Assembly (NCBI GenBank): GCA_050485785.1
Contig: JBJHCA010000002.1
Location: 16,632 to 80,631 of the forward strand
Origin: JBJHCA01 sp050485785
Lineage (GTDB): Bacteria; Bacteroidota; Bacteroidia; Chitinophagales; Saprospiraceae
Direction of reading: 5' to 3'
Length of the DNA stretch: 64,000 nt
Within the stretch, counting starts at the first letter, position 1. The number at the start of each line of letters is the position of its first letter. Shown here in pieces: positions 29,501-38,300 of the stretch. The notes under the pieces are model-generated. The model ran no database searches and was not told where the DNA came from. It was given only the letters and a program-made list of their open reading frames with translations. The position numbers and the translations under genes were made by a program.

Positions 29501-32500
29501 GAAGACACGCTTGGCATCCAATATAAAAGTAACCTCTCCAGTAAGCATAGCAAATTCGGTTAATCCAGTCCTGTTGTATGACCAAACACCTCCGGTTCCA
29601 ACCCCTTGATAATACTGAGGCTCACTCATATCATACGCGGGAACCAATAGCCTGGATCTTTGCTCTGACATGAAAGCACCGCCTGTAGAGGTCATATCAT
29701 AGGACACGTCTACAGTTGTAACCCAAAATCCCTCAGGGATCTCAACGGTCATTTCACCGGCACAAGGCGATATATTGTTCATATTAGCCGGTGATTCATA
29801 TATGGTAGGTATTTGACCGCTGTCGTAAGTAACTACCACGGCAAATTCGGGGAAGGTGGTAAACGTGGCTGGTCCGGCCCAGGCTGAGGTTTCATCATCC
29901 TCACACACAACTTGAACATAAACGCTGTAGGAAGTTACTTCACTGAGTCCGGTAATCAGGTATGGCTGCGAAAATGCCGTATCTGTAGGCACGCCGGTTG
30001 GTGTAAACCCTGCCGGGCCAATTTCAATCAGCCACATTACACCTTCAGGTGTATTGTCTACCCAGCTGAGCTCTGCACTGTTATAAGTGATCTCAGAGAA
30101 TGTCAAACTACTGGGTGCAAGACAGCCGGCTGGTTCAAACTCAATGGCTCCGGGGTCTGGTGTAGTGTCTCTCACCACACCATAAAAGTCAACCGGTGCT
30201 ACTGCAGTAAAGTCAGCTCCGATACCGGCAATACCACTGCTTTGTGGCATAAGGTTGCTTATAGGGTTTACAAAGAACGGATCATTGGGTACACTGTTGG
30301 AGTCCAGCCCCAAAGCCTGCCATGCCGCAAATGTTGAAATAGCCCCACCATAGAAACCAATGTTATTGGTACCCTCGGTTGAAGCCATACTCAATACATT
30401 ATGATCAGAATCCACATCTGCAGCAGAGCTGGAAATATACATACAGTATTTTGTTCCTGTGCCACCATGTTCAACATGGAAAATGTTGTTTTTCACCTTT
30501 ACATCCACAGCGATATTGCTCTGGAAATAGGCAGCAATAGTGCCGGTACCTGTTGTATGAGCCAATGAAATCGTGTTGTGATAGAACCTATAATGGTTAC
30601 TGACACCCAAGAAGTAAGCTGCATAAGTCAACCCATTCATATTGATGTTAAACACCTTGTTATTGATCATATAATACGGGTTGGCTTCTGTTCCAAACGC
30701 ACCGGTAAAGTAAATGGGATACACCCCTGCAGTAGAAGGTCCGGCCAGCCCTTGCGGATTGTGGATGGTGTTGTTGGTAAACATGGTACCCTCCAATCCA
30801 CTGGTGCTGTAAAGGCCATAAAAAGTGGAAATTACTGTTCTGTTTGCCCGGGAAATATCATTCCGGTCAAACACAGAATTCTCCTGCCCCCGAACATATA
30901 AACCATAAAGGTAAAAATCACGGATCTCGTTGTTGGCGATATAATTATTTTCTGACCAAGGGCCTGCAGTGGGGCCGTTAATAACCATACCATAATATCC
31001 GCCAATAATTGTGCTGTTGGTAACCGTTAGGTTAGATGCAGCAAGGCCAATAATGGTTGCGGATGTAGCACTATTGCTGGTAACAAAAGCCGCGTAGTTC
31101 AGGGAAGTTAAATCGCTGGCTACTTCTACTACGCAACTGTCAAAAGTAATATGATGGGCATTATTCATCAGGTGAACTGCAAAACCAAACTGAGTTGTAG
31201 TTGTACCCAATGATTTAATAGTCATATTGTGGAAGGACATGTAGCCGGTTCCATCCAGTCTGAGTGTGTGACGTTCGCTGGTATTGGTAGCGAGAAACTG
31301 AAGCGTATTGCCATTACCCAATATTGTGATGGTATTGATTTCACTGCTACCTGCAATGAATGGAAATGAAATCTGCTCCTCAAAAGGCCCTGAGCCGGGT
31401 ATTACATCAATCACCACAGGACCGGCAATACCGGAACAGGCAAAGTAATCAACCAGCTCAGTAAAGTTGAGGAAATCAGCCAATGAATCGCCTAGTGTAT
31501 AAGTACCTCCCGGAAGGAATAGACATAAAGTAGAAAATGTTACCGGGTCACCCCACTGACTATCGGCCCCACAATCCGGTGATGCATAAAAATCATAGGA
31601 CGTTTCAGGATCAAGATCCGATAATACAAAGCTTGGGCTTGTAGATGTTGCTGTGGTTCCTGTACCTAATGTAAACCCTGCCGGGCCGTATTCAATATTC
31701 CACAGTGGCGTGGGCACATTTTCAATCCATGTAATATGGGCAAATGTATCTCCAACTGTCACACTGTAAACAAATGGAGCCATACATGAATCAATCTCAA
31801 ACTCGTATGCCCCCGGAGATGGGTTAATCGGTCTTTCTACTCCGTCATAGTCGAGCGGGGCAATCGCTGTAAGGTTGGCACCTATACCGCTAATGGCTCC
31901 GGCTTGTGGATATAAAAATAATGCTTCACTCAGAAATAGTGGGTTAGCACCTGAACCATTTTCATCATAACCTGCATCCTGCCAATCTTCAAATGTGGTA
32001 TAATTTACACCTGCAAATCCAACAGAATTACTACCTGAAGTGGATGCCATACTAACTACATTATGGTCAATTTCAATTCCACCGGGTGTAGTGTAATACA
32101 CAGCGTGTTTAGTACCGGAACCGTTATGGCTTACATGGAAAATGTTGTTCTTCACTTCAGCATTGGTCGGATTGGATGAAATCCACATACCTCTAATTGT
32201 ACTTGAACTACCCGGGTTGTTATCAGCCAGACTTATGCTGTTGTGATACAACCTGAAATGATCATTGGTATTAAAGCCAAGAAAATACGCTCCATACTGA
32301 ACACCTCCAACATTGATATTATAAACAAGGTTGTTGATCATATAGAATGGGTTGGTTTCTGTACCACTAGCTCCCGTAACGTAGATCGGATAAGTACCTA
32401 CTGTACTTGTTCCTACAAAGTTTCCTCTCGGATTATGGATGGAGTTATTGGTAAACATAGTACCGGCCATTCCGTTGGTTAGATACAAACCATAGAAAGT

Positions 32501-34711
32501 CGAGATATTGGAACGGGTACCCCTGGTGATCTCGTTGCGGTCAAACACTGAATTCTCCTGTCCGCGAACAAAAAGTCCATAAATATAAAAATCCCTGATG
32601 ACGTTGTTGGCAATGTAGTTGTTTTGCGACCAGGGGCCACTTGTTGGCCCGTTGATCACCATACCGTAATAGCCGCCTATCAATTCACAATTGGTTACGG
32701 TCAGATTACTGGCCGCCAGGCCAATGGTGGTTGCAGCCGTTAAACTGTTACTGGTAACAAAAGGGGCATGTCCTGTACCGGTAGCTTCTGTACTTACTTC
32801 CATCACACAATTGTTAAACGTGATGTGATTGGCATTATTCATGAGTTGTACACCAATACCCAAAGTTCCCGTACCCAGTGACTTAATATGCAAACTGTCA
32901 AAGGTGAGATAGGAGCTTCCATCAAGCAGCAGGGTAGCCCGCTGGTCATTGATTGTCGGTAAAAACTCGAGCACATTGCCGTTACCGTTAATGGTCAGGG
33001 TATTGGTGGCACTGGAACCGGCTATGTTGCCAAATTTCACGTGTTCATTAAATGGACCTGATCCGGGCAGTACATTGATTATCACAGGACCTCCTAGACC
33101 ACCGCATTCCAGATAATCGATCAAATCGTTGAAATCGAGAAAATCTGCCAGCGAGTCTCCCAGCGTATAGGTTCCGGGAGGAAGGAAGTTACACAAAGTT
33201 GTGAATGTAAACGGACCCGCCCATTCACTGTTTTCTCCAAGTCCGCATATAGCCTGAACATAGAAATCATACGTGGTTTCTGCAGTTAGTCCGGTAAGCT
33301 CGATAAACTCCTGAACTGTAACGTTATTGGACATAGATGCCAATGGCGTACCTGTTAAGCCATAGCGATAATTAAATGCCACTGTTGGTGTAAGCGGCAC
33401 CCAACTGATATTGGCACTGACATCCGTGATATTCTGCAAAGTAAGATAATAAGGCTCGGCACAAGCCGGCATGGTATCCAGTATCACTGAAAGTGTCCAG
33501 CTGTTGTTATTCACATATACACAGGTATTGGAACATTCATTTTCCGGTGCCAGGCAAAATACACGTTTTACATCCAGTACAAAATCCAGTGAGCCTGACA
33601 ATCCGAAAAACATCTCCAGACCTGTACGGTTATAAGAAAATGTTCCTCCACCCCCAACTCCCTGATAGTACTGGTTTTCTCCCAGTCCGAGAGCAGGCAA
33701 CATGAGTCGGGTTCGCTGCTCAGACATGAATGCCCCCCCTGTTGAGGTAACATCATAGGCAACATCAACACTGGTAATCCAGAAACCCGGTGGTACATTG
33801 ACAGTAAGGGTATCTGCACATACAGATATATCTGTTGTTAATGCAGGGCTTTGGTAGCTTGAAGGAATATCTCCTCCTGAGTAAGTTACCTGAATCATAT
33901 TATCGGGTAATGTTGTAAAGCTTAGAGGTCCCATCCAACCGCTTACTTCATTGTCAGGGCAATCATCCTGAATATACACATGGTATGACGTGTTTTGTGT
34001 TAAACCTGATATGGTATGCGGTGAACTGGTGGCTGTAACTATGGTGCCATTTCCCAGTGAAAAGCCGGCAGGGCCGTATTGTAAGCTTGTTCCCAATGCA
34101 TCAGGCCCACTCACGAAGTTTATATCTGCTGTGTTGTTGGTAATATCAGTAACACCGGTAAGTGATGGGGGGAAGCATGGCGGGGCAGGTAAAATCACAA
34201 CAGTATAATCATGAGCTTCACCCCAGGTAAAGCTTGTACACGATTGGCCTGCAGTCATGGCCGGTGCTGCATACTTTCCACGTACTCTCAAACGTTTGGG
34301 GCCAAGAGGCGCGCTAAGTGGAATGGTTACTTCTCCATTTATCCATTCGAGAGAAAAGTTGTTGGCAACCTGTGAAGCCCACAAAAATTCACCTGGGTCA
34401 TCAAAATCACCATCACTGTTCAAATCAATCCAAATGGCAAAATACTGACAACATGGATAATTTGAATTAATGCTTACATCATACGTCAATCCTTGATGCA
34501 CCACAATGGTATCTGTAGTGTAATTGGCGTAACCGCCGGCTGGACAAGGTGTATTTAGTTTTTGAAATGATCCAAAAATAAACGAATTGATATCATCGCC
34601 TACAGTACAGCCGGTACTGTAAAGTGAAGTACAATACGTTTGAGCCTGAATCTGCCCGGCAACAAACAATGCCATGGCGAATGTGAATAAAAACGGGTAA
34701 ATGTGCCTCAT
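26540..34711 (-). CDS. Giant T9SS-secreted modular protein C (GEVED, two beta-helix modules, three unnamed modules)
   Basis: The product has 2,723 aa. ATG 34711 (MRHIYPFL) starts a signal peptide ending IQA-Q near residue 23; an in-frame codon at 34771 is less likely. Order: GEVED domain (about 25-175, with CCQYFAIWIDLNSDGDF and WGEAHDYTV); FN3; unnamed module copy 1; FN3; beta-helix modules (about 507-975 and 1063-1530) with FN3 between; FN3; unnamed module copy 2; FN3; copy 3; FN3; a CHU_C-like Ig domain interrupted by the same CGGGVMF cassette as protein B; PKD/Ig-like repeats; and a type A sorting domain (YPNPFDRF). Three copies of the unnamed module make it the richest in that part. The Asp-rich GEVED loop may bind calcium. 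Role is probably surface adhesion or binding (inference). Confidence 0.9.
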   Translation of the reverse strand: MRHIYPFLFTFAMALFVAGQIQAQTYCTSLYSTGCTVGDDINSFIFGSFQKLNTPCPAGGYANYTTDTIVVHQGLTYDVSINSNYPCCQYFAIWIDLNSDGDFDDPGEFLWASQVANNFSLEWINGEVTIPLSAPLGPKRLRVRGKYAAPAMTAGQSCTSFTWGEAHDYTVVILPAPPCFPPSLTGVTDITNNTADINFVSGPDALGTSLQYGPAGFSLGNGTIVTATSSPHTISGLTQNTSYHVYIQDDCPDNEVSGWMGPLSFTTLPDNMIQVTYSGGDIPSSYQSPALTTDISVCADTLTVNVPPGFWITSVDVAYDVTSTGGAFMSEQRTRLMLPALGLGENQYYQGVGGGGTFSYNRTGLEMFFGLSGSLDFVLDVKRVFCLAPENECSNTCVYVNNNSWTLSVILDTMPACAEPYYLTLQNITDVSANISWVPLTPTVAFNYRYGLTGTPLASMSNNVTVQEFIELTGLTAETTYDFYVQAICGLGENSEWAGPFTFTTLCNFLPPGTYTLGDSLADFLDFNDLIDYLECGGLGGPVIINVLPGSGPFNEHVKFGNIAGSSATNTLTINGNGNVLEFLPTINDQRATLLLDGSSYLTFDSLHIKSLGTGTLGIGVQLMNNANHITFNNCVMEVSTEATGTGHAPFVTSNSLTAATTIGLAASNLTVTNCELIGGYYGMVINGPTSGPWSQNNYIANNVIRDFYIYGLFVRGQENSVFDRNEITRGTRSNISTFYGLYLTNGMAGTMFTNNSIHNPRGNFVGTSTVGTYPIYVTGASGTETNPFYMINNLVYNINVGGVQYGAYFLGFNTNDHFRLYHNSISLADNNPGSSSTIRGMWISSNPTNAEVKNNIFHVSHNGSGTKHAVYYTTPGGIEIDHNVVSMASTSGSNSVGFAGVNYTTFEDWQDAGYDENGSGANPLFLSEALFLYPQAGAISGIGANLTAIAPLDYDGVERPINPSPGAYEFEIDSCMAPFVYSVTVGDTFAHITWIENVPTPLWNIEYGPAGFTLGTGTTATSTSPSFVLSDLDPETSYDFYASPDCGADSQWGDPVTFSTLCLFLPGGTYTLGDSLADFLNFTELVDYFACSGIAGPVVIDVIPGSGPFEEQISFPFIAGSSEINTITILGNGNTLQFLATNTSERHTLRLDGTGYMSFHNMTIKSLGTTTTQFGFAVHLMNNAHHITFDSCVVEVASDLTSLNYAAFVTSNSATSATIIGLAASNLTVTNSTIIGGYYGMVINGPTAGPWSENNYIANNEIRDFYLYGLYVRGQENSVFDRNDISRANRTVISTFYGLYSTSGLEGTMFTNNTIHNPQGLAGPSTAGVYPIYFTGAFGTEANPYYMINNKVFNINMNGLTYAAYFLGVSNHYRFYHNTISLAHTTGTGTIAAYFQSNIAVDVKVKNNIFHVEHGGTGTKYCMYISSSAADVDSDHNVLSMASTEGTNNIGFYGGAISTFAAWQALGLDSNSVPNDPFFVNPISNLMPQSSGIAGIGADFTAVAPVDFYGVVRDTTPDPGAIEFEPAGCLAPSSLTFSEITYNSAELSWVDNTPEGVMWLIEIGPAGFTPTGVPTDTAFSQPYLITGLSEVTSYSVYVQVVCEDDETSAWAGPATFTTFPEFAVVVTYDSGQIPTIYESPANMNNISPCAGEMTVEIPEGFWVTTVDVSYDMTSTGGAFMSEQRSRLLVPAYDMSEPQYYQGVGTGGVWSYNRTGLTEFAMLTGEVTFILDAKRVFCSVPATCSTDCIYVNNNTWQLIIALEPIPECPQVIGLQVDSLGALGAMVSWTEIGDATTWDIEYGESGFTPTGVPTVTTSDNPYFISGLSGTTTYDVYVRAVCDTNEVSIWVGPLTFTTWPEFAVVVTYTDGDIPTFYDIGASTATISTCPGVLTVDIPEGFWVTTVDVSYDMTAHGGAFMSEQRSRLLAPDFGVGESSYFAGVGLGGTWQYNRTGLTMFAMLTGEIDFVLDAKRTWGTLPECGVNYNYVNNNTWTLVVAMEPIPDCPDVMNVSVDSVGPGSALISWTELGDASSWEIEYDTAGFTPTGIPSLSTSDNPYLLTGLDPDVQYDVYVRSDCDTSGVSNWIGPVSFTTACMPPDITVVGDSICEGETAYLMAFSSNPEAYINWYNQASGGDLLYQGDTFAVEGLLSTTTYYASSVIGATPVNNSLFTQNIGGNGCGGGVMFNILPNQDIAIDSFYARAQLTAGSASINVYTRVGTFQGNELNAGAWTLHSTITGPPTVANTLFTIVLPEPLELEEGILTGIYLNYASSYTNTTGLVEFSNDDLTLTVGSGLCGQFTGNNVNRAFNGEVFYRSGFGCASDRVPVTASVISGGGSIDLGGDITVCEGEEVVIEGPEGFTNYLWIAETDAGIDTFTTQNIEVTASGIYTLEIEVSPGCWATDAVLITINELPEVNITATTTAVCEGESVALIASGSDASYSWSGGIENGVAFVPEETTTYTVTATSPEGCVTEESITIVVTPYPSLTVGASSTEVCAGETVIITASGADEFVWSGGIANNQPFTPTETATYTVIGTTNGCSDTAEITITVLPSPEVSVDLDINEEICDDAAPFALTGGNPPGGEYTGAGVSGGMFDPAAAGEGVHVITYTFVHANGCSNFAVDSIIVADCTNVHDAILQNVEVYPNPFDRFVDIKWDQLPGAKAEIRLVDVLGRTLKYVDLNDQQVALGSFRLELESLPAGTFILELRSGDSVFRKTMIKSH
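28708..29135 (-). repeat. Unnamed ~140-aa module, third copy in gene C
   Basis: Opens TYTDGDIP, contains PEGFWVTTVDVSYDM, GGAFMSEQRSRL, TGLTMFAMLTGE and DAKRTWG, and closes NNNTWTLVVAME. Very close to the second copy 0.7 kb away. Confidence 0.75.
29415..29855 (-). repeat. Unnamed ~140-aa module, second copy in gene C
   Basis: Opens TYDSGQIP, contains PEGFWVTTVDVSYDM, GGAFMSEQRSRL and DAKRVFC with an extra Cys pair, and closes NNNTWQLIIALE. One FN3 domain separates it from the third copy. Confidence 0.75.
30125..33190 (-). repeat. Two beta-helix/FN3 supra-repeats in gene C
   Basis: Modules lie at 31787-33190 and 30125-31522, with starts 1,668 bp apart. Both carry GGYYGMVINGPT and RGQENSVFDRN, which are shared nearly unchanged with modules in D and E. 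Confidence 0.8.
33465..33905 (-). repeat. Unnamed ~140-aa module, first copy in gene C
   Basis: Opens TYSGGDIP, contains PPGFWITSVDVAYDV, GGAFMSEQRTRL and DVKRVFC, and closes NNNSWTLSVILD. It follows the GEVED and FN3 domains, as in D and E. Confidence 0.75.
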
Positions 34712-35000
34712 AATAATGGGTTTATAAAAAATTACAGTTAAAAAGTGATTTCCTTCTTTGATATTCAGCACGTTCCGAATGGAACGCTGACAACGGGTAG
34801 CAAATCCGGTGAAAATTCGCTAAACTGCCTGAAAGCCTTGAGCAGCTTTGGCTTTTTTCCGGATAGATCATATCCGGTTTAACACGATGTCTCTCACTAC
34901 AGCTCATACTATCGCTTAAACACTGAATAAGCATGCCTTTTTATCGGTTTATCAGGGATAAATTGCCAGCAAAAAACTTATTCAAACTATTCTAACCCGA
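34712..35000 (-). promoter_or_regulatory. Leader of giant gene C with two hairpins
   Basis: The ~285-base leader holds CGTTCC/GGAACG with a GAAT loop (34771-34786) and CCGGATA/TATCCGG with a 5-base loop (34859-34877). Neither is followed by a T-tract on the minus strand. No gene was seen here. Confidence 0.5.
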
Positions 35001-35033
35001 CAAATATAGAAAGCCATACCCTGAATAAAAAAA
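35001..35033 (-). promoter_or_regulatory. Promoter of giant gene C
   Basis: Minus strand: TATATTTG (35001-35008), an 18-base spacer, then a seven-T run (35027-35033) at the -33 position. Same arrangement as the promoter of gene A. Confidence 0.6.
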
Positions 35034-35308
35034 GAAAGTAGCGATAAAGCAAAATATGGCCTTACAATATTAGGAAATTACTAAAGCAATTATTGGTGAA
35101 AGAACCCACAACATTATCGGTAATCTAGTTTTATTTTTATATCATCCTTACAATACCTTTAAGTACAACAAACTATTATAGACAAATAAGTCAATAATTT
35201 CGACTGAATAAATTCTTCAATTTTTTGAACTTTCGTCAATTTCCTTTTCGATATCTTTTTATGGCCACCTTGCGGTGGCGTGGCTATGTATGTATACCAT
35301 AACCGAGG
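35034..35308. other. AT-rich gap downstream of gene D
   Basis: AT-rich sequence with no gene seen. A GC-rich hairpin near 35264 is the only clear structure. Confidence 0.5.
35264..35279 (-). terminator. Weak candidate terminator of giant gene D
   Basis: GCCACC and GGTGGC form a perfect 6-bp stem with a TTGC loop, 30 bp past the gene D stop. There is no T-tract on the minus strand, unlike the other four giant genes. Confidence 0.35.
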
Positions 35309-38300
35309 CTATTGTACTCTCATCACCAACTGCCTTAACCATTGTCCGCCTGTTTGCACTTCAATCACATAAGCTCCTGCAGGCCAATCACCTGTAGCAA
35401 ACCTCAGCACCCCACCTGATGATGACTGATCCGGCACAATATGCGCCACTACCCTGCCGGCAATATCTGTAATCCGAACTCCTTCAAAGGAAAGTAAAGC
35501 CACTGCAGGAACAATTTCAATATACTGATCAAACGGATTGGGGTAAATCCTGAACTTACCAGCAAATGGTTCTTCCGAATTACCGCAAATCTCAAGTATC
35601 ATGATATCTGTGGCTTCCGCAGTGCATCCTGAACTGTCAGTGAATGTGTAAACCACATCATAGGTGCCAGGCTCTGCAAGCTCAGGGTAAAAAATCCCGC
35701 CGGTTATACCCTCTCCTATATATTCCCCGCCTTCAGGAGTTCCTCCGGTAAGTTCAAAGGGAATCGAATAATTCAAACAAATGGGCTCAATCAATCCAAG
35801 CTCAAGACTAACATCGGGAAGTGGGTTGGCTGTAAGAAATATGGATGCCGTATCACTGCATATCCCGGTAGTACCTATAACCACGAACTCGTTGCTGCCA
35901 TTTAGAATGAAAGGCACGCTATTTTCCACCCCTCCTGTCCATAAATATTCATCAGCTCCAAAGGCAATCAGTATCACTTCATCTCCTGCACATACTTCAA
36001 ATGCTGTGGCTTCTATCCAGATTTCCGGAACAGGATTTACTTCCACTTCCAATGATGCGGTGGCTATACATCCACTGGCACTAATACCTGTTAGTGTATA
36101 TAATGAGGTTTCAACTGGAGTAAAAGGGATGCTGTCTTCAATATTCCCGTTCCAGATAAATGTTTCCGCATTGCCTTCAGCCCACAACACAATTGACTCT
36201 CCTTCGCAGACAGTCAGCGTTGACGCCAGAGCATAAATTTCAGGCAAAGGAAACATATCAACAGTAATTTCGTCCGTTCCGGTACAACCATGGACATCAG
36301 TTACCAATACACTGAGTGTTCCGGTATCAGCTATTGACACCTGAGGTGTCCACAAACTGTCAATCCCGTCAACAGTCTCCAACAGCCATAAGTAACTGGC
36401 AAAATCCCCCCCTGCTGAAATAGAAGCCGAGTCACCTTCACAAAACCCGACATCCCCACCCAGATCGGGAGCCGGTAATTCGTGAACTACTGCATCTACA
36501 GCTATTCTTTCACTGACACACCAGGCAGTTATCTGCCAGTTGTAGAAAAAGGGATACAGCCCGGTCCCTGCATCTGATCCCAAAATGTCAAGCACATAGG
36601 GTACAGTGTATGGGTAATGTATATTAGTCTGATCGCTGAACAGACCGCTGACACCTCCCGTCCAGCTGCTAACACCTAAACGATACAATGCTCCTCCGTC
36701 GATGGAAAAGTTCAAAGGCACATAGACCGGTGTTCCACCGGCTTCCTGCTGACCGTTTGCATTGACTGTGACAATTTGCAGCGATGTATTATTCTCATCT
36801 CTGAGTTCAACAGTCACACTACCGGCTCCGGTACCATATGGATAAATATTCACTGAATTAAGGGTAAAGCCGGCATGCGCATAAAACTCCAGATATGAAG
36901 AAAGTCCGGCTGCAGTTCCACCGGCATTACTTTCTGCATCCGGTTTTCCTGTAGAATACGATGCCCCGTCTGTAACAGCTTCAACATAATACGTTGTACT
37001 TTCATTCAGAACCGGTGTCTCAAAAGCTGCACCTTCACCTAATTTGTTGCCGCCTACCGGTAAATCATACCAATTGAAGTTGGCTGAACTGTTGCCTGAG
37101 GCAGCCATCAATATAACAGAACCCTCCCCGCATACCTGAGAGGAAACTGCCGTTACGGATTCAGGAATACATTGGGTAACAATATTCAATAGCCCGACCC
37201 AAGTTGAAACTCCCTGCAGGTCACAATCCGACTGCAAATAAACATCGTATTGGGTGGCGGGGTCCAGCCCTGTCAAAAGCCAGGGATTGGATGTGGCTGT
37301 ATGGGTAGCCATTCCCGTAGGTGGAGTGCCTGCCGGCACAACCTCAATTTCCCAGCTGGTGGCAATTCCCAGTTCCTGCCATGACAATAAAATTTCTGCA
37401 GGGCCAACACTATCGGCACTAAGCCCAAGAATTCCTGGGCAGTCAGGGGATTCGAATATTTGTACGTCATCCAGGCCCCATCCGTTGATAGCGAATGAGT
37501 TAACGCCGGTTGCGCGAAACCTGACCTGAAACACTGAACCTTCCATCCCCTCCAGCACTTCGTTCTCTCTGATAAATTCAATATTGTTGACGGTTTCAAT
37601 TCCACTGGTAGTAAAAGTCTCGAGCAGTGTCCACACAGAGTCTGTTAATTTCTTATACTCAACATGCATGGAATTGATACTGGTATTTTCCACATAATTA
37701 TCCAGAAACATAAAATAATTCAGCCATACCGGATTAGTGGCTGATTGAGCATTGAGCACCGGACTGACCAGTGAGAGTTCGTAATTATTAACTGTAGGGG
37801 TCCAGGAGAAATAAGCATTGGGCGGGCCTCCTGCGGAAGGTGGCTGATACTGGCTGCCTATGGCCCAGTTAACATTTCCTGAAGGCAGCTCCCAGCATGA
37901 AGCACTCATCCCGCTGAAGTCTTCCATAAAAGGTAGTTCATAACTACCACACGTTGTACCAATAACCACCGGGCCTACCCAGGTAGAATAATCATTATCT
38001 CCACAATATACACGCACATAAACATCATAATGAGTTAATGCCTCTAGTCCGCTGAGTAAAAAGCTGTCCACCATGCTGGTATCGCCGGCAATTCCCAGCG
38101 GTTCAAAGCCCGAAAGACCCCACTCGATTTCCCAGTGAACTGGATTAAGGGATAGATCATTCCATTGGATCACCGCAGATGAAGCAGTAACGGCCGTGGC
38201 TGTGAGATTGGCCGGGGCTAAACAACTGACCGGCTCAAACTCTATTGCTCCGGGATCCGGGGTTGTGGTACGTACCACACCAAAATAATCCAATGGTGCT

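Noticed and set aside
34832..34858. Plus-strand terminator-like AAAGCC/GGCTTT hairpin with T-run
   Set aside because: No plus-strand gene reads into it; it falls in the leader of a minus-strand gene, so the T-run is probably chance.
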